From positions 168,259 through 232,258 of the forward strand of contig NZ_JPVZ01000007.1 in the NCBI RefSeq assembly GCF_001662875.1: 64,000 nt of DNA. Direction: 5' to 3'. The notes under the pieces are model-generated. The model ran no database searches. It saw only the letters and a list, made by a program, of their open reading frames with translations, and was not told the origin of the DNA. Of the stretch, positions 1 to 8,091 are shown piece after piece (position 1 is the first letter of the stretch; the number at the start of each line of letters is the position of its first letter). The stretch is from Thalassospira tepidiphila MCCC 1A03514. Its GTDB lineage: Bacteria; Pseudomonadota; Alphaproteobacteria; Rhodospirillales; Thalassospiraceae. Both the position numbers and the translations under genes were made by a program.

Positions 1-203
1 GGCGTTTCGGGTGCTTTCGACATCCTCGACTTCAAAGACCAGTTTGATCAAAGACTGGCCCGCTTTCTGACCTTTGCCTGCCGGATGCGGCATCAGGATC
101 AGGCCCCATCGGCACGGCGCAGTTCGATGATGCGATCATCGTCTGATGGATAGGGTGCTTTATTGCTGTTGATAATCAGTATCATTTGCGCTAAGCGTGT
201 CAT
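1..203 (-). pseudogene. VOC (glyoxalase/dioxygenase fold) protein remnant, frameshifted, runs off the window
   Basis: Read on the minus strand, the first frame ends in DDDRIIELRRADGA and stops. A +1 shift at the run of four C (plus strand 104-107) continues as LILMPHPAGKGQKAGQSL and then KLVFEVEDVESTRNA to the window edge. This DDRI-ELR ... LV--VEDV pattern resembles the second half of small VOC-superfamily proteins (known family knowledge; no search run). The N-terminal part seems too short: only about ten residues precede the region that should contain the first beta-alpha-beta unit, so a deletion may be present besides the frameshift. It is either a decaying pseudogene or a real gene hit by a homopolymer sequencing error. 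The rest lies outside the window. Confidence 0.45.
170..184. promoter_or_regulatory. Fur box upstream of the first fecI
   Basis: TGATAATCAGTATCA matches the 7-1-7 Fur consensus TGATAAT-N-ATTATCA at 13 of 14 defined positions and is followed by TTTGC, a common extension. It lies 65 bases before the sigma factor start, so iron-replete Fur would repress fecI-fecR. The match is seen directly; binding is inferred. Confidence 0.7.
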
Positions 204-249
204 CCCATGCGGGCACTGGCTTGCCCGCATCGTGCAAAGGACATTCTGA

Positions 250-777
250 TTGGCTTCAAACGCGACATCAAATGTGACGTCATTGGCGCTGTTCATGCGC
301 CAGCGATCCGCACTTGTGAACTATGCCAGCAGCATCATCGGCAGCCGCGTGCAGGCCGAAGATCTGGTGCAGGAAGCATGGTTGCGGTTTGATGCGGCGA
401 CCAAGGGACGGTTTCTCGATGATACCACCGGTTATCTGTACCGGATCGTGCGCAATCTGGCCCTTGATAGCAAACGCCAGATTGCCCGCGAAAGCAGCCT
501 GACGGGTGCATCTGACTATGACGTTGCCGTGCAAACGCGCGCATCCGACAGCCCGGACCCGGAAACGGTTGCGGTGTACAAGGATGAATACGCGATCTTG
601 ATGCAAGCGCTTTCCGAACTGCCCGAACGCACGCGGATTGCCTGCGAGATGCATCGGGTTGGCGGGGCGAAACTGCGCGAGATTGCCGATTATCTCGATA
701 TTTCCGTGCCGCTTGCTCATAAGCTTGTATCCGAGGGCATTGATCATTGCCGTGAACGGCTGGGTGGCTGGCCATGA
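250..777 (+). CDS. FecI-family ECF sigma factor (iron uptake)
   Basis: A 175-residue extracytoplasmic-function sigma factor. Region 2 is visible around residues 30-75 (AEDLVQEAWLRF, then the YLYRIVRNLALD segment) and region 4 helix-turn-helix around 120-170 (LPERTRIACEMHRVGG, then LREIADYLDISV). The family recruits RNA polymerase to the promoter of the cognate TonB receptor when FecR signals that a siderophore has bound. The chosen start is TTG, preceded by AAAGGA eight bases upstream; an ATG at 295 would remove 15 residues and lacks a good ribosome site. A Fur box sits just upstream, and fecR plus a TonB receptor with an N-terminal signalling domain follow in the same direction. This is the classic fecIRA arrangement, so the receptor at 2241 is the expected target. 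Confidence 0.88.
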   Translation: MASNATSNVTSLALFMRQRSALVNYASSIIGSRVQAEDLVQEAWLRFDAATKGRFLDDTTGYLYRIVRNLALDSKRQIARESSLTGASDYDVAVQTRASDSPDPETVAVYKDEYAILMQALSELPERTRIACEMHRVGGAKLREIADYLDISVPLAHKLVSEGIDHCRERLGGWP

Positions 778-911
778 GGATCATTCATTGCCCGATCAAA
801 CAGTCTGACCTTGCAGAAATTTGCGCCATAACCCGCACAGATGGTGACGTGTTGCGTGATATCGGCTATATCGCCCTGATCGCACCAAGCGGTGCAACGG
901 GGGCGCAATAG
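774..911 (+). CDS. Possible 45-residue protein between fecI and fecR
   Basis: The ATG overlaps the fecI stop codon as ATGA, and the frame stays open to TAG at 909-911, four bases before the fecR ATG. The product begins MRIIHCPIKQSDLAEICAIT and has no family I recognise. The overlap at one end and the tight spacing at the other suggest translational coupling, perhaps serving only to pass ribosomes from fecI to fecR. A 45-codon open frame can arise by chance, so whether the peptide itself matters is unknown. Confidence 0.35.
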   Translation: MRIIHCPIKQSDLAEICAITRTDGDVLRDIGYIALIAPSGATGAQ

Positions 912-915
912 GGTG

Positions 916-2016
916 ATGGCAGAGATAACCGATCCAGTTCAAGAACAGGCGGGCAAGGCCGCGACCGAATGGTTGATCCGCCTGCAGGAAGATCCGGAAA
1001 ACCCGGAACTGCAAGCACGGTTTGCCGACTGGTGTGCCGAGGATCCGGCCCATCTTGATGCCTGGAACGCCACACGAAAGACCGCCGATCTGATGGCGAC
1101 GGCCGAACCGTCTGGTACGGCCGATTGGCAGGCGTTCCTCGCGGCGCGCTGTGAGGCTGGCGACAAAGGTGCTGGGGACGGTCAACAGAATGACGCGGTC
1201 GCGGCGCTTTTGAATATTGATTACGAAAAGGCCGTTGCCGAGGGCAAGGTCATCTCGGCGCAAACCCGGTTTCAAAAGCGCGGCAATATGTCCTGGCGCG
1301 GGATCGGGCTTGGCGGAGTGGCGGTGGCCGCATCCCTTGTGGCCGCCATCATCGGGCCGGATATAGCCACCCGAATGCAGGCCGATCATGTGACCGCAAC
1401 AGGCGAGATGCGCACCATAACGCTTTCTGATAACAGCACGGTGACCCTTGCACCGGAAAGCGCGATTACGGTGCATTTTGACGGGTCAACACGCTTTGTC
1501 GAGCTGCTCGATGGCGAGGCGTTTTTTGACGTCACCCCGGACCCGCAAAAGCCGTTTCGCGTTGGGGCCGATCAGGTGACGGTAACGGTGCTTGGCACCG
1601 GGTTTGATGTATCCGAAGGCAATGCGGTCTCCATGGTTGGCGTCGAACACGGACGGGTACAGGTCGAAAATGCCGCCAATGTTCCGGCGGTTTTTGAAAT
1701 TCTTGAGGCCGGGCAGAATGTCCGGGTCGGGCAGAACGGCACGGTGACCCGTCATCCTTCGCCGACAAGCCAGATCGGTGCCTGGCGCAAGAACCAGCTG
1801 ATCGCACAGGATCAACCATTATCCGACGTTGTTGATCAGCTTCGGCGCTATTTCAATGGCACCATCCTGATCACCGATGAGGTGTTGGCCGCCCAGACGG
1901 TCACCGGGGTCTATCGCCTTGATGATCCGGTATCGGCCTTGCGCGGCATGGCACGGGCGCAAAAGGCAACGGTGCGTGAAATCACCCCGTGGGTTCTGGT
2001 CGTCTCGAAGTCCTGA
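916..2016 (+). CDS. FecR-family anti-sigma / sigma regulator
   Basis: A 366-residue inner-membrane regulator. The cytoplasmic N-terminal domain (about 1-90, EWLIRLQEDPENPE and the ADWCAEDPAHLDAW motif) is the part that binds FecI. One membrane segment follows near 128-150 (GIGLGGVAVAASLVAAIIG). The periplasmic FecR domain runs from about 160 to 265 (MRTITLSDNSTVTLAP, GEAFFDV, VLGTGFDV). The C-terminal tail (about 295-366) resembles an STN-like module that meets the receptor signalling domain. The ATG at 916 is chosen because the FecR motif starts right after it; in-frame GTG codons at 913 and 892 are alternatives. It follows fecI and the small frame at 774 and precedes the receptor. Confidence 0.88.
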   Translation: MAEITDPVQEQAGKAATEWLIRLQEDPENPELQARFADWCAEDPAHLDAWNATRKTADLMATAEPSGTADWQAFLAARCEAGDKGAGDGQQNDAVAALLNIDYEKAVAEGKVISAQTRFQKRGNMSWRGIGLGGVAVAASLVAAIIGPDIATRMQADHVTATGEMRTITLSDNSTVTLAPESAITVHFDGSTRFVELLDGEAFFDVTPDPQKPFRVGADQVTVTVLGTGFDVSEGNAVSMVGVEHGRVQVENAANVPAVFEILEAGQNVRVGQNGTVTRHPSPTSQIGAWRKNQLIAQDQPLSDVVDQLRRYFNGTILITDEVLAAQTVTGVYRLDDPVSALRGMARAQKATVREITPWVLVVSKS

Positions 2017-2174
2017 TGGCGGTGGGGGCTGGATTTCGGCCCCGTTTATGCTCACTTGCCAGAAAAATAATGCCTTTCAAATCCGCAGAAATTTGCGGGT
2101 TTGGAGCCATCCTGATGATTTCCCATAAAAATTTTTGAAAAAACAGAACCGGCATCCGTTTTGTCTTTTATGCG

Positions 2175-2203
2175 AAATTGAGAAGCGTTTGCATTCTCAA
2201 TTT
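2175..2203. promoter_or_regulatory. Perfect inverted repeat in the TonB receptor promoter region
   Basis: AAATTGAGAA and TTCTCAATTT form perfect 10-base arms around a 9-base spacer, 38 bases before the receptor start. It could be an operator or an RNA hairpin in the leader. It shares TTTGCATT and TTCTCA elements with the region before the second TonB receptor. It matches the Fur consensus only weakly (about half the positions). Confidence 0.4.
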
Positions 2204-2240
2204 GTTTCAGGCATAGGACATGAAACGGAGATAGAAGAAA

Positions 2241-4652
2241 ATGAACAATGGGGGTGCAGCTCGACTGCAAAAACGTGGTCGTGTTGTGGTAATAGCCAGC
2301 GCCTTGATGATGACAACCGCCTTGGCGCCGGTCGTGATGTTTGCACCTGACGCAAATGCACAGGTCAGTGCGGGCGGGATCAATGCCGAGCACACATTTG
2401 ATATTCCGACCCAGTCACTGACCAGTGCCTTGGCCCAGTTTGGTGTGCAGGCCGGTGTGCAGGTCACTGTCGACGGGGCGCTGGCGCGCGGAATTGATGC
2501 GCCGGCGATCAATGGCAGCATGCGCGCAAGCACCGCCCTTGAGGCGCTTCTGCGCGGGTCGGGGCTTGACTATGACGTGACCAGCGATGGCACGGTTGTG
2601 ATCGAAGCCGTCACCAGCAGTGCCGGCGAAGAAGTTCTCGATACGCTTCGGGTCGAGGCCAATGCGGCAGAGGCATCTGATCCGACCAATGCCATCACCG
2701 ACAGTTTTGTTGCATCGCGCTCGCGGACCGCTTCCAAAACCGATACGCCCATTTTGGATGATTCATCGGCGGTTTCGGTGGTGACGCAGAAAGAAATGGA
2801 AACCCGCAACGTTCAAGATCTGCAGCAGGCAGTGGCCTATACTGCCGGTGTGCAGGCGGGCGAATATGGTTCGGATGTCCGCTATGACTATGTTCGTATC
2901 CGTGGTTTCGGGCAGCAGAATCTTGGGGCATACCGTGACGGGCTGCCATCGCGGATTTACAATTTTACCAACAGTCGTCCGGAGGCCTATGGCCTGCAGC
3001 AGGTTGATGTGCTCAAGGGGTCGACATCCAGCCTTTTTGGCATGAATGCCCCGGGCGGTTTGGTCAATATGACAACCAAGCGCCCGCAGGATGAAGCCAG
3101 CGGCGAAGTTATGACCACCTTTGGTGAAAATCATCTGCGCGGCGCGGGCGATGTGACGGGTCCGGTTGGCGAAAACAGCAACTGGTCCTATCGCCTGACG
3201 GCCTTGTGGCAGGATGCCGAGCGCGGACAGGACTATTCGCAGGATGACCGCATCTATGTCGCACCGGCCTTTACCTATGCCCCCAATGCGGATACCAAGC
3301 TGACCATCCTGACGAGCTATAGCGACCGGGAAAGCGGCCTTGGTTATGGCTTTCCAGCCGGGATCGAAACGAGCCGTGATGCGTTCTTCGGGGAGCCTGA
3401 CTTCAACAATTTCGATACCGAAGAAACTAATATCGGTTACGAGCTGTCGCACCAGATCAATGATAAGCTCGAGTTTCGTCAGAATGCGCGCTACACCCAT
3501 GTCGATCTGACGTATGAAACGGTCTATCTCAACGATACCACGCCGCTTGGCAATCGATATGCTTTTGCGATTTACGGTGAACTTGATCGTTTCGCCATTG
3601 ATAACCAGCTACAGTATGACACTGCCATCAACGATACCCTCGACAGCAAGACGTTGGTTGGGCTGGATTACAACCGCGATCAGAACCGTGAACGCCGCTT
3701 TGATGGCACGGCCAGTCCGATTGATCCCTATAATCCATCCTATTGCGGGATGTCGTGTATCGATATCGATTTCACCTCAGATACCGAAATTACCCAGGCG
3801 GCCTATGGCCTTTATGCGCAGGAACAGTTGACGATTGCCGACGACTGGATCGCAACCGTTGGCGGGCGTTTCGATTATGTTCAAAGCGACACTGACACGA
3901 TCAGCAGTGGTACGACCGACGAACGTGATGATCACAAATTCACATCGCGTTTTGGTCTGACCTATAAGGCGACCAACGAAGTGTCGGTTTATGGGAATTA
4001 TTCGGAATCCTACCAGCCAGTTTATTCCAGCCTGGCGTCGCGACCGGATGGGGTTAAGCCGCAGGAAGGAACGCAATACGAACTTGGCGTGAAATACCAG
4101 CCAGAAGCAATCGATGCACTGTTTACGGCGGCGGTGTTTGATCTGACCCAGGAAAACGTCTCACAGTACGATTCCGGGTCCGCTACCTACAAGCAAATTG
4201 GCGAAATCAATTCGCGCGGACTTGAGCTTGAAGGTAAAATGTCGCTGGGTGAGCAGACGAACATGACGGTGGCCTATACTTTCCTTGATGCTGAAATCAA
4301 GGATGATGCCACGGCAGCCAACATCGGCAACCGCCCGGCAAACGTGCCCAAGCATCAGGCTTCAGCCTGGCTTGATTACACCATCCCGGGGCAGGGCGCG
4401 CTTGGCGATCTGACCCTTGGCGGTGGTGTGCGTTTTGTCGGTGAACGTCAGCGCAATGATGGCAATACCGAAACCCTGCCGTCAAACAGCGTGTTTGATG
4501 CAGCCATCAACTATGCCGTGACAGATGACGTCAGTCTGTCCGTGAACGCCACCAACCTGTTTGATCGGGAATATGTTTCTTCAAATACATTCGGCAGCCG
4601 TTACTACGGCGAAGGTCGTACGGTTCTGGCGACCCTGAAATACAGCTGGTAA
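2241..4652 (+). CDS. TonB-dependent siderophore receptor with signalling domain
   Basis: An 803-residue outer-membrane receptor. It has a signal peptide (about 1-40, ending near PDANAQ) and an STN signalling domain (about 48-120, FDIPTQSLTSALAQFGVQAG) that contacts FecR. The TonB box EEVLDTLRVEA follows near 130, the plug about 160-280 (VRIRGFG, YRDGLPSR, VLKGSTSSLFG, GGLVNMTTKRP), and the 22-strand barrel ends in an aromatic residue (KYSW). The plug motifs are those of ferric-siderophore receptors of the FhuE/FpvA/FoxA group, which mostly take hydroxamate or mixed siderophores; the substrate cannot be read from sequence. A cysteine pair (CGMSC, about residue 500) may be disulfide-bonded in a loop. 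It closes the fecI-fecR operon region and has an ATAGAAGA/GGAG ribosome site. No ABC importer is adjacent here. Confidence 0.92.
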   Translation: MNNGGAARLQKRGRVVVIASALMMTTALAPVVMFAPDANAQVSAGGINAEHTFDIPTQSLTSALAQFGVQAGVQVTVDGALARGIDAPAINGSMRASTALEALLRGSGLDYDVTSDGTVVIEAVTSSAGEEVLDTLRVEANAAEASDPTNAITDSFVASRSRTASKTDTPILDDSSAVSVVTQKEMETRNVQDLQQAVAYTAGVQAGEYGSDVRYDYVRIRGFGQQNLGAYRDGLPSRIYNFTNSRPEAYGLQQVDVLKGSTSSLFGMNAPGGLVNMTTKRPQDEASGEVMTTFGENHLRGAGDVTGPVGENSNWSYRLTALWQDAERGQDYSQDDRIYVAPAFTYAPNADTKLTILTSYSDRESGLGYGFPAGIETSRDAFFGEPDFNNFDTEETNIGYELSHQINDKLEFRQNARYTHVDLTYETVYLNDTTPLGNRYAFAIYGELDRFAIDNQLQYDTAINDTLDSKTLVGLDYNRDQNRERRFDGTASPIDPYNPSYCGMSCIDIDFTSDTEITQAAYGLYAQEQLTIADDWIATVGGRFDYVQSDTDTISSGTTDERDDHKFTSRFGLTYKATNEVSVYGNYSESYQPVYSSLASRPDGVKPQEGTQYELGVKYQPEAIDALFTAAVFDLTQENVSQYDSGSATYKQIGEINSRGLELEGKMSLGEQTNMTVAYTFLDAEIKDDATAANIGNRPANVPKHQASAWLDYTIPGQGALGDLTLGGGVRFVGERQRNDGNTETLPSNSVFDAAINYAVTDDVSLSVNATNLFDREYVSSNTFGSRYYGEGRTVLATLKYSW

Positions 4653-4670
4653 CGCGAAGCCTTTAAACAG

Positions 4671-4712
4671 AAGCGGCCGCCCATCATTAAGACGGGCGGC
4701 CGCTTGATTTTT
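4671..4712 (+). terminator. Intrinsic terminator after TonB receptor
   Basis: Perfect 12-base arms AAGCGGCCGCCC and GGGCGGCCGCTT flank an 11-base loop, followed by GATTTTT. It lies between the receptor and the convergent gene at 4732. Confidence 0.85.
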
Positions 4713-4731
4713 CGGGACGGGGTATAAGGAC

Positions 4732-5895
4732 CTAGCTGCCGTCGGCAGTACGAAAGACCGTCAGGCCGTTGACGACAACCCGCCCATCGGGCAGCAACTG
4801 CCCATCATATTCGGTGGTGCCTTGTGGTCCCGGACGTCCGGCGGCAAGGCCGTTCACGGCAAAGGGAACAAGCGCGCCAAGGATGGTCGGGTTGTCGGGG
4901 GTTCCCAAAAGGTCAACCAGCTTTTCCTGACCCAGAAGTCTGAAATCAAAATCACCGGTGAAGCCATAGCGTGCGGCGGCCTGTGCCAGGAATTCGCCAG
5001 AACCCAGCGCCTCAAGCCCGCGGGATTCAACATAGAATTCATCAACCTTGACCGGGGCACCGTTCTGGGCGGCCTTTTTCCACAGCGCATCGCCGATTTG
5101 GCGGCGGGCAAAGCGCGGGGCGGTGCCGGTCAGGATATCGTTGAAACCCTTTGCAATGATCGGTTGGGCATCCGACCAGGGCAGGCCGGCACTACTTGTT
5201 TTGACCCGCACCGTGCGCGGCTGCAGAAGGCTTGGCAGCCACAAACCATCATGGGAATAATCAAGGTGGGTTGCGCCGTCTTTATCAGGATAAAGCGTGA
5301 AGTTGGCCGATTTGATCGAGCCGCGCTTTTCGCGGTTGGGGCCCGTCCACTCGGCCGCCTGCCAGGCGATCTTGGCCATTTCCGGCAGCCATTGAATGAT
5401 CAGGCCATTGATCAGCCAGTGCTTGCGCGAAACCGGCTCGTCCCCGACCAGAAAATCGGCAAATCCGTCAAAGGTAACCGGCACATTGCGCGCGGTATCC
5501 CAGCGCAGATAACCGCCGACATTGCGGAGCGTCAGGTCGCGTTGATCCGTGGTTGCCTCGGCCAGCATTTTGGCCTGTTCGGGCAGTTTGACATCAAGAT
5601 CAACCTGATTTGCACTATCGGTATCGCGCACCGTGACCAGAACGTCATCCATCGCCAGTTGGCGCGGGCTGGAATAGCCGCTGAGATCAAGGGAAACCGC
5701 GTCATAAACCAGTTCGACCGCATCGCCATCCACGGGGCGGGCATCGACCTCGGTCGCGGAAATGCCCGATTGCATCAGGATCGCATCAACGGCAGTCCGG
5801 GCATCTTCGACGGAAATAGCGTCGGCACGGGTGGTCAGGCCGGCAATCGAAATTGCCAGAACGCCAAAGCCGGTAAGTGCCTTTCGCAACTGCAT
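4732..5895 (-). CDS. Secreted protein of unknown function
   Basis: A 387-residue protein with a clear signal peptide (MQLRKALTGFGVLAISIAGL, cleavage near TRADA), so periplasmic or outer-membrane associated. The mature part is rich in beta-strand-like segments (VELVYDAVSLDLSGY, VDLDVKLPEQAKM, VTFDGFADFLVG, SIKSANFTLYPDKDG), a pattern reminiscent of AsmA/DUF945-like proteins, but I do not recognise the family. It ends VVNGLTVFRTADGS. It stands alone, convergent with the TonB receptor. A CRP-like site at 6000-6015 lies about 105 bases upstream of its start. No function is proposed. Confidence 0.75.
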   Translation of the reverse strand: MQLRKALTGFGVLAISIAGLTTRADAISVEDARTAVDAILMQSGISATEVDARPVDGDAVELVYDAVSLDLSGYSSPRQLAMDDVLVTVRDTDSANQVDLDVKLPEQAKMLAEATTDQRDLTLRNVGGYLRWDTARNVPVTFDGFADFLVGDEPVSRKHWLINGLIIQWLPEMAKIAWQAAEWTGPNREKRGSIKSANFTLYPDKDGATHLDYSHDGLWLPSLLQPRTVRVKTSSAGLPWSDAQPIIAKGFNDILTGTAPRFARRQIGDALWKKAAQNGAPVKVDEFYVESRGLEALGSGEFLAQAAARYGFTGDFDFRLLGQEKLVDLLGTPDNPTILGALVPFAVNGLAAGRPGPQGTTEYDGQLLPDGRVVVNGLTVFRTADGS

Positions 5896-5999
5896 GACGG
5901 GATCCTTTTGCTTGCCAGAAGGGGGAAATACGCCCTCTGTTGGTAACGCAGGCCAGAGTTTACCCCAAATTTGGTAATGTTAGGGCAAAGTAATTCAGA

Positions 6000-6015
6000 T
6001 GTGATGCAGGTCACC
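6000..6015. promoter_or_regulatory. CRP/FNR-family-like site
   Basis: TGTGA-N6-TCACC matches the CRP half-sites TGTGA-N6-TCACA at 9 of 10 positions. It lies upstream of the minus-strand gene that starts at 5895. One such match in a short stretch can be chance. Confidence 0.3.
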
Positions 6016-6045
6016 CTTGGGGAATTTCGCCACGATCGGTCATAA

Positions 6046-6063
6046 CTGACAGGATGCTGTCAG
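6046..6063. repeat. Short perfect inverted repeat
   Basis: CTGACAG and CTGTCAG with a 4-base spacer, between the stop of the TetR gene and the start of the secreted protein gene. It is either a small operator or a weak hairpin; no T-run follows. Confidence 0.25.
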
Positions 6064-6106
6064 GAGGGGCTGGCTATAAAGCTGGTCAGCGACGACGAAG
6101 GGGGAG

Positions 6107-6778
6107 TTATTTGTTCGCGCAGTCGAACGTGTCACGCGCTTGTGGTGTTGCGACACCGCACAGGAAGGTCTCAACCGCGCGGGAAACACGTTCAGCAATC
6201 TGCTGATCGGTCATTGGCGGGCGCGGATTGTGTTTCATGATGCGCGACAGCCAGTCTCCGATGACCATGGATTCAAACATTTCCGCCGAATGTTCCGGGT
6301 CGTCGACGATCATATTGCCAAGCTTTTGTTGCCTTGAAAGGTAATCGGCAAGGTGCTTGCGCGTGCTGTCGGGGCCAACTTCAAAGAATTTCTCGATCAA
6401 GGGTAGAAAATGCTGGCCTTCGGAATACAGAATCTGGGTGAAGCGGGCGACTTCCTCGGTTACAATCTTTTGGGCCAGTTTCGTGCCGAAGTCCGTAAGG
6501 GCATCACGGGGAGGGAGATCGGTTTCCAGCGAAATATGCAGTTCGGCTGAGAATTCTTTGCATTGCTCGGTCATGACCGCAGCCAGCAAACCATCCTTTC
6601 CGCCAAACGCTTCGTACAGGGTTGTGCGCGACCCGCCAGATTTTGAAATCACGTCATTGAGGGTCACGCCAGCAAAGCCACGTTCAAGCAATAACGCCCA
6701 TGCAGCATCCATCATTGCACGACGGCGTGCAGTACCGCGAGAATGTTGTTTTTCAAGCTTTTCGGGCGTTTCACTCAT
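6107..6778 (-). CDS. TetR/AcrR-family repressor, divergent to RND efflux operon
   Basis: A 223-residue TetR protein from the ATG at 6778. The helix-turn-helix lies at about 20-65 (AWALLLERGFAGVTLNDVIS, GGSRTTLYEAFGGKDGLL), followed by an all-helical ligand domain of the AefR/TetR_C_7-like type (ARFTQILYSEGQHFLPLIEKF). A longer frame reaches 6871 but would run through the operator, so the internal ATG before SETPEKLEKQHSRGTARRR is preferred. The gene is divergent from the efflux adaptor, with a palindromic operator between them. Together these suggest it represses the pump and itself until a toxic substrate binds. The inducer is unknown. Confidence 0.85.
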   Translation of the reverse strand: MSETPEKLEKQHSRGTARRRAMMDAAWALLLERGFAGVTLNDVISKSGGSRTTLYEAFGGKDGLLAAVMTEQCKEFSAELHISLETDLPPRDALTDFGTKLAQKIVTEEVARFTQILYSEGQHFLPLIEKFFEVGPDSTRKHLADYLSRQQKLGNMIVDDPEHSAEMFESMVIGDWLSRIMKHNPRPPMTDQQIAERVSRAVETFLCGVATPQARDTFDCANK

Positions 6779-6828
6779 CTTTCTTGGCTCTGCTGTTTTT
6801 GGCTCTTGATCGTGCAGCGCACAATGTG

Positions 6829-6845
6829 TACTGTACCGTACAGTA
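6829..6845. promoter_or_regulatory. Probable TetR operator
   Basis: TACTGTA-CCG-TACAGTA is a perfect 7-base inverted repeat. It sits between the TetR start (6778) and the adaptor start (6911), exactly where a local repressor would cover both promoters. The motif type fits TetR/AcrR operators; binding is inferred. Confidence 0.65.
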
Positions 6846-6910
6846 TTTATAAAAGCAATGGCAAAGCGCACACCACACGGCTTTGCGCGGACTTAGAAGG
6901 AATAAGCATT

Positions 6911-8080
6911 TTGTCCATGCGATCTTGTTTGAAATTCGCTGGTATGGCAGCGCTTGTCGTGCTTGTAGCAGCCTGCAGCGAGCAGAGCGAAGGCGACCAA
7001 CAGGCAGCCGCCCAGCAACAGCCACAGGCGACCCCGGTCGGTACCGTGACGCTGAACGCGCAGACTGTTGGCCTGGTTGAGGAAATGCCCGGTCGTACCG
7101 TTGCCTTCCGTCAGGCAGACATCCGCCCGCAGGTCGATGGCATTATCAAGGAACGCAACTTCACCGAGGGTGCGTTTGTTGAAGCCGGTCAGCAGCTTTA
7201 TATGATTGATCAGGAAGTTTACCTGGCGCGGGTTGATGCAGCCCAGGCCGAACTGACCCGTCAGCGCGCCACCCTTGATCAGACGACCAAGACGCGGTCG
7301 CGCTATGACCCGCTGATCAAATCGCAGGCCGTCAGCCAGCAAACCTATGACGATGCTGTCGCCGCCGAAGCACAGGCAAAGGCAGCGGTTGCCGCGGCAC
7401 GTGCCGAGCTTGAACAGGCGCGCATTAATCTCGCCTACACCACGGTCACCGCACCGATTTCCGGTCAGATCGGCTCGTCGGATTATTCCGAAGGTGCGCT
7501 TGTGACCGCCAATCAGTCGGCAAAACTGACCACCATCACCCAGCTTGATCCGATCTATGTTGATGTGACCCAGGCCGGTGGCCGGTTGCTGAAGATCAAG
7601 GAAGCCATCCGCAATGGTCGCATCAAGGGTATCGAGGAAGGCCAGATCGAGGTTTCCCTGATCATTGATGCCACCGGTGAAGAATATCCGCACAAGGGCA
7701 CCTTGCAGTTTTCCGATGTGACGGTGAATGAAACCACCGGCACGGTGCGGTTGCGCGTTGTCTTCCCGAACCCGGACGGCACGCTTCTGCCCGGTATGTT
7801 TGTCCGTGGTCAGGTCCGTCAGGGGCATCTTGAGGGCGCATTCCTTGTGCCGCAAAAAGCGGTAATGCGCCGCCCGGATGGCTCGGCTTATGCCTATGTC
7901 GTCGAGGATGGCAAAGTGGCCTCCAAGGATCTGACGATTGAGCAGTCGCAGGGACAGGATTGGCTGGTGACGGCCGGTATCGAAGATGGCGCGCAAGTCA
8001 TTGTTGATGGCATCCAGCGTATCGGACCGGGTGCCCCGGTTGCGCCACAGCCCGTTGAAACCGCCAAAGCCGCCGAATAA
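6911..8080 (+). CDS. RND efflux periplasmic adaptor (MexA/AcrA type lipoprotein)
   Basis: Membrane-fusion protein of about 389 residues that links an inner-membrane RND pump to an outer-membrane channel. It has a lipoprotein signal with a LVAAC lipobox. The N-terminal biotinyl-lipoyl half ([20 protein letters not shown]) is followed by a coiled-coil hairpin (about 85-160, [20 protein letters not shown]), the second lipoyl half ([10 protein letters not shown]), and beta-barrel and membrane-proximal domains ([25 protein letters not shown]). A TTG at 6911 is correctly spaced from AGAAGGA; the ATG at 6917 (MRSCLKF) is an equally plausible start. It is 11 bases before the pump gene and faces a TetR repressor. 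Confidence 0.93.
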   Translation: MSMRSCLKFAGMAALVVLVAACSEQSEGDQQAAAQQQPQATPVGTVTLNAQTVGLVEEMPGRTVAFRQADIRPQVDGIIKERNFTEGAFVEAGQQLYMIDQEVYLARVDAAQAELTRQRATLDQTTKTRSRYDPLIKSQAVSQQTYDDAVAAEAQAKAAVAAARAELEQARINLAYTTVTAPISGQIGSSDYSEGALVTANQSAKLTTITQLDPIYVDVTQAGGRLLKIKEAIRNGRIKGIEEGQIEVSLIIDATGEEYPHKGTLQFSDVTVNETTGTVRLRVVFPNPDGTLLPGMFVRGQVRQGHLEGAFLVPQKAVMRRPDGSAYAYVVEDGKVASKDLTIEQSQGQDWLVTAGIEDGAQVIVDGIQRIGPGAPVAPQPVETAKAAE

Positions 8081-8091
8081 GGACTTATTCA

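Noticed and set aside
2175..2203. Inverted repeat considered as a Fur box
   Set aside because: Best 7-1-7 alignment reaches only half of the defined positions, far weaker than the sites at 170, 25754 and 35861.
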